Shown: positions 1 to 5,568, counted from the first letter of the stretch. The stretch is DNA of 9,194 nt from a bacterium (GCA_021813835.1 JAKAJJ010000023.1:1-9194), one strand, 5' to 3'. Program-made: numbers and translations. Notes: generated from the sequence alone by a model not told the origin.

Positions 1-860
1 CCGTTGAAGACGATGTACTGCGGCGTGCCGGAAAGAAAAGCGTCTGAGTCGAATATCTGCAGACCTTTCTTGCCGAGCGCGCCGGTGGTATAGAACTCGC
101 CTTGCACGACGTAAAACTCTTTATCCACTTTCGGAAGGCCGCCCGGGGGCTCCACGAGTATCATGCCGTACTGCCCGTGCGCCATATGCACCGCGGGGTC
201 CGGATTCGCGCAGTGATATATGAAGAGCCCCGCGTGCATTGCCTTGAACGTCAAGGTTTTCGTCTCCCCCGGCTTCGCCAGGAGCACGCCGGCGCCGCCT
301 CCCGGCCCGATGACCGCATGAAAATCGATGGTATGCGGGTGCAAACTTGAGGCGTCGTTATGGAACGTCACGACGACCGTATCCCCCTGCATCACGCGCA
401 AGAAGGGACCGGGCACCGTCCCGCCAAATGTCCAGTAGTTCTGGTAGACGCCGGGCGCAAGTTCGCCGATGACTTCTTTTGCGGTAATGTCGAAATGATC
501 AGTCGTTGTCGCCATGCGCGCAATCGGCGGCGGCACGTCATTCGGATTCTTTGCAATATCTGCAACGCGTTCAAACTCATTAAAGTGAGAGAAGAACTTT
601 ATGACATTCGCGAAAGGAAGCGAGGGGCTCCCGGCAGGGCCGTAGCTCGTGATGAAAGAGCCGCTCAATCCATGCGGGAGGCCGTTCGGTACGTAGAAGA
701 AGAGCGAGATGCCGACAAAAATCGCGACGAGCAGGAGCGCAACGCGCCGCGAATGCAAATGGCGAAGGATGAGGTACAGCAGTACCGCTGCGGCGATAAA
801 CGCAATTGCCAGACCGAGCGTCTGTACGAATACGTATGAAAGAAGCGACGCGAGCGCCAT
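1..860 (-). CDS. nirK: Copper-containing nitrite reductase (NirK/AniA type), membrane-anchored, C-terminus outside window
   Basis: The first 286 residues are present. By family this enzyme reduces nitrite to nitric oxide outside the cytoplasm, using a type 1 (electron entry) and a type 2 (catalytic) copper. Residues 5-31 and about 39-57 are hydrophobic helices around a basic loop (RHLHSRR), predicting both ends of the pair outside and the enzyme tethered to the membrane. The first cupredoxin domain spans about 125-240. PHTIDFH gives H176 (type 1), the catalytic Asp D179 and H181 (type 2); YHC gives H216 (type 2) and C217 (type 1); H225 is the second type 1 His. The axial Met expected five residues after it is Q230. 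GLPKVDKEFYVVQGEFYT then matches AniA closely. The second domain, with the remaining type 2 His, lies beyond the edge. The ATG at 860 follows AAGGA by 5 nt. The axial change leaves activity uncertain; the family call is firm. Confidence 0.93.
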   Translation of the reverse strand, partial: MALASLLSYVFVQTLGLAIAFIAAAVLLYLILRHLHSRRVALLLVAIFVGISLFFYVPNGLPHGLSGSFITSYGPAGSPSLPFANVIKFFSHFNEFERVADIAKNPNDVPPPIARMATTTDHFDITAKEVIGELAPGVYQNYWTFGGTVPGPFLRVMQGDTVVVTFHNDASSLHPHTIDFHAVIGPGGGAGVLLAKPGETKTLTFKAMHAGLFIYHCANPDPAVHMAHGQYGMILVEPPGGLPKVDKEFYVVQGEFYTTGALGKKGLQIFDSDAFLSGTPQYIVFN

Positions 861-865
861 ATATA

Positions 866-911
866 TCCTTAGCGTATCATAACGACGGTTACGTGATTGT
901 CTGGTTACGTG
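866..911 (-). promoter_or_regulatory. nirK promoter, Shine-Dalgarno and paired direct repeats
   Basis: On the minus strand a -10 box TATGAT (881-876, five of six consensus bases) lies 16 nt from a weak -35 CAGACA (903-898). The AAGGA Shine-Dalgarno is at 870-866. The 9-mer CACGTAACC occurs twice exactly, at 911-903 and 895-887, with a 16-bp period, so one copy is just upstream of the -35 and the other lies between -35 and -10. This placement fits a binding site for a regulator, but no known operator is recognised. The promoter is inferred from sequence only. Confidence 0.45.
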
Positions 912-997
912 TTGGGGCACAGAACTTGCACTCGCGCCTATTCACCCCCCAATTCCTCACTATTTTCTTTGCGAGTTCGGTTCGATTCCTGCGCCCG

Positions 998-3325
998 TCA
1001 AAATCCGAGCATCGTCTGGATGGTGTGGCGCGTCTTCGGCCCCATGTAGCCGACCGCCGGAGTGACGCCGTAGGTTTGCTGGAAACGCGCGACGGCGGCC
1101 TGGGTGAGCGGGCCATAGTAGCCGGTAACGAGCGCTTCCGGATAGCTGCCTTCATACGCGAGAAATTGCTGGAGATATTCAACCTCTTCCCCTGAAGCGC
1201 CCCGAGAGAGGTCTCTCTCGAGAAGAGCAACGGCTTCGGGCGCGCCGGTTGTAGCGTGCGATGCGGATAATGCGTTCAGTTTCGCGCGCGTAGCACCATC
1301 GGTAACGCCGGTCTGCGGCAAATTATGCAAGTCCTGGAACTTCTTGACTGATGCTTGCGTGAGCGGCCCGAAATAGCCGGTCGTGAGGCCTGATTGGTGA
1401 ACGCCCGCCACATTCAAGAGCTGCTGGAGATGGATGACTTCGACGCCCGCGGCACCCCGCGCGAGCGGCTCCGAGAAATGTTCTTCGGCTACATCAGCGA
1501 CGAGTACCGGGGTCTTTTCTATCTTCACTTCTTCAACTCCCGCGACGGGAGCGAGCGTGACATGGAGCGGCACGGAAGTGCGGCCGGTGCCGTTATAGGC
1601 ATAGAGGGCATAGTGATAATCGGTGCCGTTCTGGAGCTCGGTATCGGTGAAGGTTTCCGACTTGCCTTGATACAGGGCAACGCCATCGGAAGGAGAAGTC
1701 GGATACCCGCCTTGCTTGCGGACGAGCGTGACGCCCGAGAAGCCGATGGTGCCTGGATTATTCCATTCGAACGCTATCTGCGAATCGCCCGCAGAAGCGG
1801 CGACCAGGAGCGGCTTCCCGGGTTGAGGAGATGCCGCGCCTCCTCCCCCGCCGCCGCCAGACGAAATAGGCGCGCTTGGCTGCACAGCTATAGGCGATGT
1901 ACCGGTTGCAATTGTACTCGTCGCTTCTTCCGTTACAGGTGTTAATGATGAAGTAGTTGCAGTCGGTGCAGTCGTCGTGAACGTACGATCGAGCGAGTAC
2001 GTGATATTCCCGCCCGAGTCCACGACCTTCGCACGATAGTGGTATTTCGTACCCGACGCGAGCGCGGAAAGCGCGACCGAATGCTCGGTGGCGGATGCGC
2101 CTGCTGTGAGGCTCGAGCCATAGGCGGTAGTCGTACCGTATTCGAGCGAACCGACCGTGCTTTCGTCGGAGAGCCAGGAAATATGTGCGCCGGTTTCGGT
2201 TATAGAAGAAGCGGAAACATTCGTGATGTTGGCCGCAGGGTCGATGAATTCGGGCTCCGCGAGTGTGGCGAAGTCGTAGAGTTCGGACGAGACCGTGTCG
2301 GCGGCTCCCGATGGGCGGGCTACGATACGGAAGTAATAGGCGGTCGAGGGAACGAGTCCATGCAGTGTCACCTCGTGTGTCGTTACGAGCGCCGTGTCGT
2401 GTGCGCTCTCGGAACCGAGCGTGGCGTTATTGCCGTAGCGAATGAGGCTGTCCGTGGACACGTTCGTTTCCCAGAGTATGGTCACGGTCGAGGTCGAGAT
2501 GCGTTCGGCGGTAACGGCGGAGAAGATGACGCTGGTTTCGGCAGTAGGAGTTGAGGTGGCGGTTGGCGCGGATTCGGGAGTGGTGGTTGCTGTCGGCTCC
2601 GGCTCGGGTTCCGAGGTCGGAGCGGCTTCGGTAGCGAACGATTCTCCCGGCGTCTGAGAGGAATTGCCTGCGGCATCGGACACGACGATGCGGTAATAAT
2701 ACGTAGTATCTGCGGATAATCCCGAAAGTTGCACCTGGTGCTCCGTAGCGAAGTCTTCCGGTAGCGGCGTTACGGAACCGTAGTCGGGCATCGTTCCGTA
2801 CTCCACATAGCCGGTCGCAACCTCGTCGGTGGTCCAGCCGATGGTCGCCGCATCGGTAGTTATGGAGGAGACGGAAATATTGGTAACGACCGGCGGTTCG
2901 GTGTCGGCTGGAACGGGCTCTTCAGCGGTCGTGAAGGTATGCCCGCAGGAGGTCGAGCTGTTGCCCGAAGCGTCCGTCGCGTCTATGCAGAAGTGATAGA
3001 GCGTGCCCGGAGCGAGGTCGGTCAAGGTCGCCGAGTGCATGAGCGCCGCGCTCCCCGGTACTACTGCCGTCTGCCCGAGACTTTCGCTCGTACCATAGCG
3101 AATCATCGAAGTCGCGGGCTCGTCGGTATTCCACATAACGGTCTCGTCATTCACGCCGACCGACATGGATTGGATGTCCGAAATGACCGGCCCCGAAGTA
3201 TCCGCTGGCGCGACCGTTTCCATTGCCGGTTCCGCGTCCGGAACGGTTGTCTCGAGTTGGGCGTATGCGGCCGACCCGCCGAACAGGAAGGCGATCAGGA
3301 GCAGAGCGGGAATGTGTTTTTTCAT
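998..3325 (-). CDS. Secreted multi-domain surface protein: five FN3-like domains and two peptidoglycan-binding domains
   Basis: The 775-residue protein starts with a signal peptide (MKKH, hydrophobic core, cleavage probably after AYA at 20-22). Fibronectin III-like domains of the type with W.TDE..., .YGT and GT.Y.Y/F..... D..GN motifs occupy about 45-134, 142-232, 265-354 and 364-452; a more divergent one spans 502-592. A Pro/Thr/Glu-rich linker (234-262) and a run of seven glycines (490-496) separate them. Two PG_binding_1 repeats close the protein at about 617-686 and 702-772, each with the LQQxL and GYFGPLTQ/GYYGPLTQ signature. No catalytic domain is visible, so it is probably a cell-wall-attached adhesin or scaffold. 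C113 and C127 in the first FN3 could form a disulfide. The start overlaps the preceding gene by ATGA and has no Shine-Dalgarno, which points to translational coupling. Architecture is clear; the binding partner is unknown. Confidence 0.9.
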   Translation of the reverse strand: MKKHIPALLLIAFLFGGSAAYAQLETTVPDAEPAMETVAPADTSGPVISDIQSMSVGVNDETVMWNTDEPATSMIRYGTSESLGQTAVVPGSAALMHSATLTDLAPGTLYHFCIDATDASGNSSTSCGHTFTTAEEPVPADTEPPVVTNISVSSITTDAATIGWTTDEVATGYVEYGTMPDYGSVTPLPEDFATEHQVQLSGLSADTTYYYRIVVSDAAGNSSQTPGESFATEAAPTSEPEPEPTATTTPESAPTATSTPTAETSVIFSAVTAERISTSTVTILWETNVSTDSLIRYGNNATLGSESAHDTALVTTHEVTLHGLVPSTAYYFRIVARPSGAADTVSSELYDFATLAEPEFIDPAANITNVSASSITETGAHISWLSDESTVGSLEYGTTTAYGSSLTAGASATEHSVALSALASGTKYHYRAKVVDSGGNITYSLDRTFTTTAPTATTSSLTPVTEEATSTIATGTSPIAVQPSAPISSGGGGGGGAASPQPGKPLLVAASAGDSQIAFEWNNPGTIGFSGVTLVRKQGGYPTSPSDGVALYQGKSETFTDTELQNGTDYHYALYAYNGTGRTSVPLHVTLAPVAGVEEVKIEKTPVLVADVAEEHFSEPLARGAAGVEVIHLQQLLNVAGVHQSGLTTGYFGPLTQASVKKFQDLHNLPQTGVTDGATRAKLNALSASHATTGAPEAVALLERDLSRGASGEEVEYLQQFLAYEGSYPEALVTGYYGPLTQAAVARFQQTYGVTPAVGYMGPKTRHTIQTMLGF

Positions 3326-3948
3326 GCGCGGATTTTAAGGAGGATAAAGACGAGCGCGCTGCCCAGGAATATCCCGAGCACGTTCATAAGAAATATGAGA
3401 AACGCGTCGCCCGCCGCCGGATAGAGGCTGTCGGCGACGTATGCGCCGGTCGCGACGAGTGGCGGCATGAGGGACACGGCGATACCGATGCCGGTCATCG
3501 CGCCGCCAACCTTGGGCCGAACGAGGCCGTATGCGGCAATCGCCCCCGCGATCAAGGCGACGACAAAGTCGAGTACGGGATGCGCAATGAAAGCGATCGT
3601 GTTTGCGTCTACGCGCAAGTAGCCGAAAGCGAGCGTGCCGATATACGCGAGCACGATTGCCGCGGCAAGCGAAACGAGCAAGAGCAGCAGCGCGTGCATG
3701 AACAATTTCCCGTTGCGCGCAGTCGCTCCGAGCCCGAGGCCCAGAATCGGGTACGCGAGCGGCGCGACGACCATCGCGCCGATAAGGGTTGCGGTGCTGT
3801 TGAGGAAAAGCGCGCCGAGCGCGAGAGCGATCGCGCCGATGACGAGAACATAGTAATCGCGGTTGGGCTTTATCTGCTCGGCTATCGTCCTATATGCGCT
3901 TGAGCGCTCTTCGGCAGTGAACGGTCGCGGCTGGAAGAGAGGATTCAT
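3322..3948 (-). CDS. DUF389 family multi-pass membrane protein
   Basis: This 208-residue protein has a short polar N-terminus (1-30) followed by about six hydrophobic segments: roughly 32-50, 54-74, 83-107, 118-142, 150-171 and 182-205. The motif LIGAMVVAPLAYPILGLGLG (55-74) and the later GIGIAVSLMPPLVATG (153-168) are the hallmark repeats of DUF389 proteins, whose biochemical role is not established. It sits in a tight cluster: the ATG at 3948 lies 3 nt after the mscL stop, and its TGA overlaps the ATG of the FN3 surface protein (ATGA, 3325-3322). Only a weak purine stretch precedes the start, so it is probably read from the mscL transcript. The company of a tension-gated channel and a wall-binding protein suggests an envelope role; that is inference. 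Confidence 0.87.
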   Translation of the reverse strand: MNPLFQPRPFTAEERSSAYRTIAEQIKPNRDYYVLVIGAIALALGALFLNSTATLIGAMVVAPLAYPILGLGLGATARNGKLFMHALLLLLVSLAAAIVLAYIGTLAFGYLRVDANTIAFIAHPVLDFVVALIAGAIAAYGLVRPKVGGAMTGIGIAVSLMPPLVATGAYVADSLYPAAGDAFLIFLMNVLGIFLGSALVFILLKIRA

Positions 3949-3951
3949 ATT

Positions 3952-4242
3952 TCATTTCTTCACCTTCTTCGGGACGGCCCGCACGATGAGGAATATAAGG
4001 AACGCGAGGATGACGAAATTGAGAAGTTCCGCGAGAACGGCACCGTAACTTATGGTGATGCCCCCTATCACGAACGTCGCCTTATCAAAGGTCTCCGCGG
4101 ACGTGAGCGGCGCAGCCAGCGGAAGAAATAAGTTTTTTACCAGACTATTGACGAGATCGGTGCTCGCGGTACCCATCACGAAAGCGACCGCAAGGGTGAT
4201 AACGTCGTATTTTCGGAGAAACGCAAAAAATTCTTTGATCAT
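3952..4242 (-). CDS. mscL: Large-conductance mechanosensitive channel MscL (short form)
   Basis: MscL forms a homopentameric pore in the cytoplasmic membrane that opens under high membrane tension and releases solutes on osmotic downshock. The 96 residues begin MIKEFFAFLR, matching the family's amphipathic N-terminal helix. TM1 (about 13-41) carries the pore-lining LAVAFVMGTAS, where A20 and F21 replace the Gly and Val at the E. coli constriction. TM2 is about 65-88 and the tail ends in a basic PKKVKK. It is much shorter than E. coli MscL (136 aa): the external loop is reduced and the C-terminal helical bundle is missing. The frame is open to a GTG at 4290, but I chose the ATG at 4242 because homology starts there and the extra codons would contain a consensus TTGACA and an extended -10. 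It is the first gene of an operon with DUF389 and the FN3 protein. Confidence 0.9.
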   Translation of the reverse strand: MIKEFFAFLRKYDVITLAVAFVMGTASTDLVNSLVKNLFLPLAAPLTSAETFDKATFVIGGITISYGAVLAELLNFVILAFLIFLIVRAVPKKVKK

Positions 4243-4249
4243 TTCAATA

Positions 4250-4287
4250 AGTATCGCACGAATATCCCCCGGAAGCCGATTTGTCAA
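4250..4287 (-). promoter_or_regulatory. mscL operon promoter region
   Basis: A perfect -35 TTGACA (4287-4282) is followed after 17 nt by a poor -10 TATTCG (4264-4259). A second, better -10 is the extended TGC-GATACT (4258-4250). From GATACT only 7 nt separate the hexamer from the mscL ATG, so transcription from it would yield a mRNA with almost no leader; no Shine-Dalgarno is visible there. Either or both could be used. Confidence 0.45.
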
Positions 4288-4323
4288 CACGGAAGCCGCG
4301 ACGTACGTCGCGGCTTCCGTGTT
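4286..4323. repeat. Perfect 38-bp palindrome upstream of mscL
   Basis: The left arm AACACGGAAGCCGCGACGT (4286-4304) is the exact reverse complement of the right arm (4305-4323), with no spacer or mismatch. Its left edge overlaps the first two bases of the consensus TTGACA of the mscL promoter. As a terminator it is unconvincing: the minus-strand side has no U-tract, the plus-strand side only a loose TTCTTTCT, and no plus-strand gene lies upstream. It could be a dimeric-regulator site, a cruciform-forming element, or a dispersed repeat of this genome. Confidence 0.85.
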
Positions 4324-4382
4324 CTTTCTGGAGCTTCACGCCTGTCGGTACGGTATCTTCTTTATTTATTCTATTCCCTATG

Positions 4383-4469
4383 TATAAACAAACCACCCCT
4401 GCCCGAGGACAGAGGTGGTATTGATAAATCTCTTTGGAAGAGTAAAGTCCTTCCAGGCTAACTTTGGAG
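4383..4469 (+). promoter_or_regulatory. Candidate promoter, structured leader and Shine-Dalgarno of the orphan plus-strand gene
   Basis: A -10-like TATAAA (4383-4388) has no good -35. Two hairpins follow. The first pairs ACCACC (4392-4397) with GGTGGT (4414-4419), extended by CTG/CAG across a C-A mismatch with loop CCCGAGGA. The second pairs TGGAAG (4435-4440) with CTTCCA (4450-4455). GGAG at 4466-4469 lies 9 nt before the ATG at 4479. On the minus strand the first hairpin is followed by TTGTTTATAC and could instead be a weak terminator; the two readings cannot be separated here. Confidence 0.35.
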
Positions 4470-4478
4470 TCCTTGATC

Positions 4479-4898
4479 ATGAGCGAATATGATGACACCC
4501 GCCCGCATTTGAAGCTTGTCGGTGGAACGGACTACGAGAAAGAGAAGCTCGGAATCCCAGCGCTGTACCGGGGAGTCCTCTTCACGCGCGTTCTTCCCAG
4601 ACATCACCCGCAGCAAAATACGCGCCTCGTAGAAGCAGGATTCGCGGAAGAGTGGTCCGAACGCAACGTAAAAGATCATCTCCTGGAGCAACTCCTTTTG
4701 CGGGATACGGAAAACGATCCTCGGGAGGAATTCATACCCAGAACCGCACGAGAGTGGGAAGTCGCCCACCTGGTAGCCGCCACCGTCATCCAGTGGTTGC
4801 CGACAAGCGTGGGATGTAGCTTCCTGCGGTGCGCATTCCAAAGGGGCAGCGGCGATTTCAAATACCGACTGCCCGATTGGGAGAGGTTTTCATCTTGA
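4479..4898 (+). CDS. Hypothetical protein, 139 aa, no recognised family
   Basis: This is the only plus-strand gene I support. The ATG at 4479 has GGAG 9 nt upstream; an in-frame TTG at 4464 overlaps that ribosome binding site and is less likely. The product is soluble and charged, with no signal peptide. An acidic N-terminus (MSEYDDTRPHLKLVGG) leads to a central charged stretch, then a more hydrophobic conserved-looking segment AHLVAATVIQWLPTSVGCSFL near residues 96-116, containing one cysteine and followed by another (C113 and C118), and ends in RLPDWERFSS. A strong terminator begins 17 nt after the stop, which supports a real transcript in this direction. The opposite-strand frame over the same bases lacks such signals. 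Function is unknown; it stands alone, divergent from mscL, and lies in a less GC-rich stretch than the ligA-gatA block. Confidence 0.66.
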   Translation: MSEYDDTRPHLKLVGGTDYEKEKLGIPALYRGVLFTRVLPRHHPQQNTRLVEAGFAEEWSERNVKDHLLEQLLLRDTENDPREEFIPRTAREWEVAHLVAATVIQWLPTSVGCSFLRCAFQRGSGDFKYRLPDWERFSS

Positions 4899-4914
4899 AC
4901 TCGATTGCTCCGAG

Positions 4915-4939
4915 ACGCCGCATACGCGGCGTTCTTTTT
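4915..4939 (+). terminator. Rho-independent terminator of the 139-aa gene
   Basis: ACGCCGC (4915-4921) pairs with GCGGCGT (4926-4932) around the loop ATAC, directly followed by TCTTTTT on the plus strand. The seven-pair GC-rich stem and U-tract are textbook, and it sits just behind the stop codon at 4898. Confidence 0.87.
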
Positions 4940-5091
4940 AACCATGAGACATGCGCCCGACTTAGTTACTTGTTGCCCGAGGCGATACGGTACCCGCCAC
5001 TACAAGCAATCCAAAGATTCTTTCGCGACTCTTCTTCCCTCTTTAGCGACGGGGGTCAGTATGGGTCGGTTTTGAGATGATTAAAGGATTC
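4940..5091. other. Intergenic stretch with nothing recognised
   Basis: I checked both strands for tRNA T-arms, terminators, ribosome binding sites and recognisable proteins and found none. Open frames crossing it run through the terminator at 4915-4939 and look random. Together with the short ORF at 5092-5166 and the tRNA trailer it forms most of a roughly 390-nt interval between the orphan gene and the tRNA gene. Confidence 0.5.
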
Positions 5092-5166
5092 TTAGCGAGA
5101 ATTGGTGGGCAAACAGGAGGGGCGGTACTGTACTGACGGATTAGCAATCACTACCAAGACTCTCAT
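5092..5166 (-). CDS. Possible 24-residue small ORF behind a consensus -10 box
   Basis: The frame encodes 24 residues starting MRVLVVIANPSVQYRP. The hydrophobic start resembles the first strand of a Rossmann or flavodoxin fold, so it could be a broken remnant of a longer gene, but nothing recognisable continues in any frame after the TAA. A perfect TATAAT ends 6 nt before the ATG, with no Shine-Dalgarno, as expected for a leaderless mRNA. The codons at 5135-5122 contain one copy of a 14-nt repeat whose other copy is at 5237-5250. No homology is claimed, and it may be chance. Confidence 0.25.
   Translation of the reverse strand: MRVLVVIANPSVQYRPSCLPTNSR
5122..5135 (+). repeat. 14-nt direct repeat, copy 1
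   Basis: GCGGTACTGTACTG occurs here and again at 5237-5250, an exact 14-base match 115 bp apart. The core GTACTGTAC is itself an odd palindrome. The two copies flank the terminator at 5191-5224. Confidence 0.7.
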
Positions 5167-5172
5167 AAACAA

Positions 5173-5178
5173 ATTATA
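5173..5178 (-). promoter_or_regulatory. Consensus -10 box TATAAT
   Basis: TATAAT reads on the minus strand at 5178-5173. No convincing -35 exists at 16-18 nt upstream, because that position falls inside the terminator hairpin at 5191-5224. It lies 6 nt before the small ORF. Confidence 0.4.
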
Positions 5179-5190
5179 GCTCGGACTACA

Positions 5191-5224
5191 ACGCAAAAGC
5201 CGCTCTTTCGAGCGGCTTTTGCGT
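5191..5224 (-). terminator. Strong hairpin terminator after the tRNA-fMet gene
   Basis: ACGCAAAAGCCGCTC (5191-5205) pairs perfectly with its complement at 5210-5224 around the four-base loop 5206-5209. The A-tract and T-tract flanking the GC core make it a typical bidirectional Rho-independent terminator. It lies 68 nt beyond the tRNA 3' end and most likely ends the tRNA transcript, and possibly the whole ligA-gatC-gatA block. Confidence 0.8.
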
Positions 5225-5236
5225 ACGTGATGCCGA

Positions 5237-5250
5237 GCGGTACTGTACTG
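5237..5250 (+). repeat. 14-nt direct repeat, copy 2
   Basis: Exact second copy of GCGGTACTGTACTG, in the trailer between the tRNA 3' end and the terminator. Its role is unknown. Confidence 0.7.
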
Positions 5251-5292
5251 GTCCAATGGGGGCCGATACTAGTTCCTGGCGTCACAACCGTG

Positions 5293-5568
5293 TTGCGGGG
5301 GCGGGAATCGAACCCGCGTCTGGAGGTTATGCTTACCACTACAACTTTCGTTGCCCTATCGGTTTGTGGTCTGGACTATGCCTTCACCCGCGAGGGGTGT
5401 CTACCGTCTAGTCTCTACACATGATTCCTTTCGGAACTTAGCTCGGCGTTGTCTTTCGTCTCACGACGAGAGGATTTCACCGAATTTGGCAGATGATCCT
5501 CCGCAGGATTGCTCTTGCGGACGCCCGAATGATTCAAGCCTCCCGAGGTACCTCTCCTCTACCCCGCT
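5293..5568 (-). tRNA. Initiator tRNA-fMet(CAU), interrupted by a group I intron
   Basis: The exons are 5568-5537 (acceptor 5' strand through U33) and 5331-5293 (anticodon through discriminator), giving a 71-nt tRNA. GCGGGG pairs with CCCCGC in the acceptor. The D stem is GAGG/CCTC with loop AGAGGTA, the anticodon stem GGAGG/CCTCC with loop CTCATAA, the variable loop AGAC, and the T arm GCGGG-TTCGATT-CCCGC. Initiator features are the unpaired 1-72 end with A72, the A11-U24 pair, the loop CUCAUAA, and an acceptor nearly identical to that of E. coli tRNA-fMet. Two things differ from the usual initiator: position 1 is A, not C, and the anticodon stem reads A29-U41, G30-C40, G31-C39 instead of three G-C pairs. 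CCA is not encoded, so a CCA-adding enzyme is needed. Translation initiation would depend on splicing of this transcript if it is the only initiator gene. Confidence 0.93.
5332..5536 (-). ncRNA. Compact 205-nt group I intron in tRNA-fMet
   Basis: The insertion lies between U33 and C34 and ends in G (5332), as group I introns do. P1 pairs exon GCU plus intron UGAA with UUCGGGC, giving the conserved U-G wobble at the 5' splice site. P2 is UCCGCA/UGCGGA. P3 is UCUGCC (5493-5488) with GGUAGA (5405-5400). P4 is UUCGG (5484-5480) with CCGAG (5446-5442). P5 is UCGUC-GUGA-GACGA, P6 UUCC-GAAA-GGAA (5436-5425). P7 is GACUA (5413-5409) with UAGUC (5378-5374). P8 is CACCC/GGGUG (5399-5385), and P9 includes GCAAC-GAAA-GUUGU (5354-5341) inside ACCAC/GUGGU. 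All core helices are thus present with no endonuclease gene. Size and site resemble the small self-splicing tRNA introns of cyanobacteria and Azoarcus, generally placed in subgroup IC3; the subgroup here is inference. Confidence 0.92.

Noticed and set aside
102..839. Two plus-strand frames at the left end
   Set aside because: They are opposite the nirK frame, which shows conserved copper-ligand motifs, and have no homology or start signals.
965..1000. tRNA-like 3' end (GGTTCGATTCC followed by TGCGCCC)
   Set aside because: The flanking bases do not form a five-pair T stem, and no matching acceptor 5' strand, D arm or anticodon arm exists in the preceding 130 nt.
4243..4290. Longer mscL start (GTG at 4290)
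   Set aside because: The 16 extra residues are not part of the family and their codons contain a consensus TTGACA and an extended -10; homology starts at the ATG at 4242.
4458..4841. Minus-strand frame opposite the 139-aa gene
   Set aside because: No start signals or recognisable protein character. The plus strand has a Shine-Dalgarno and a terminator immediately after its stop.
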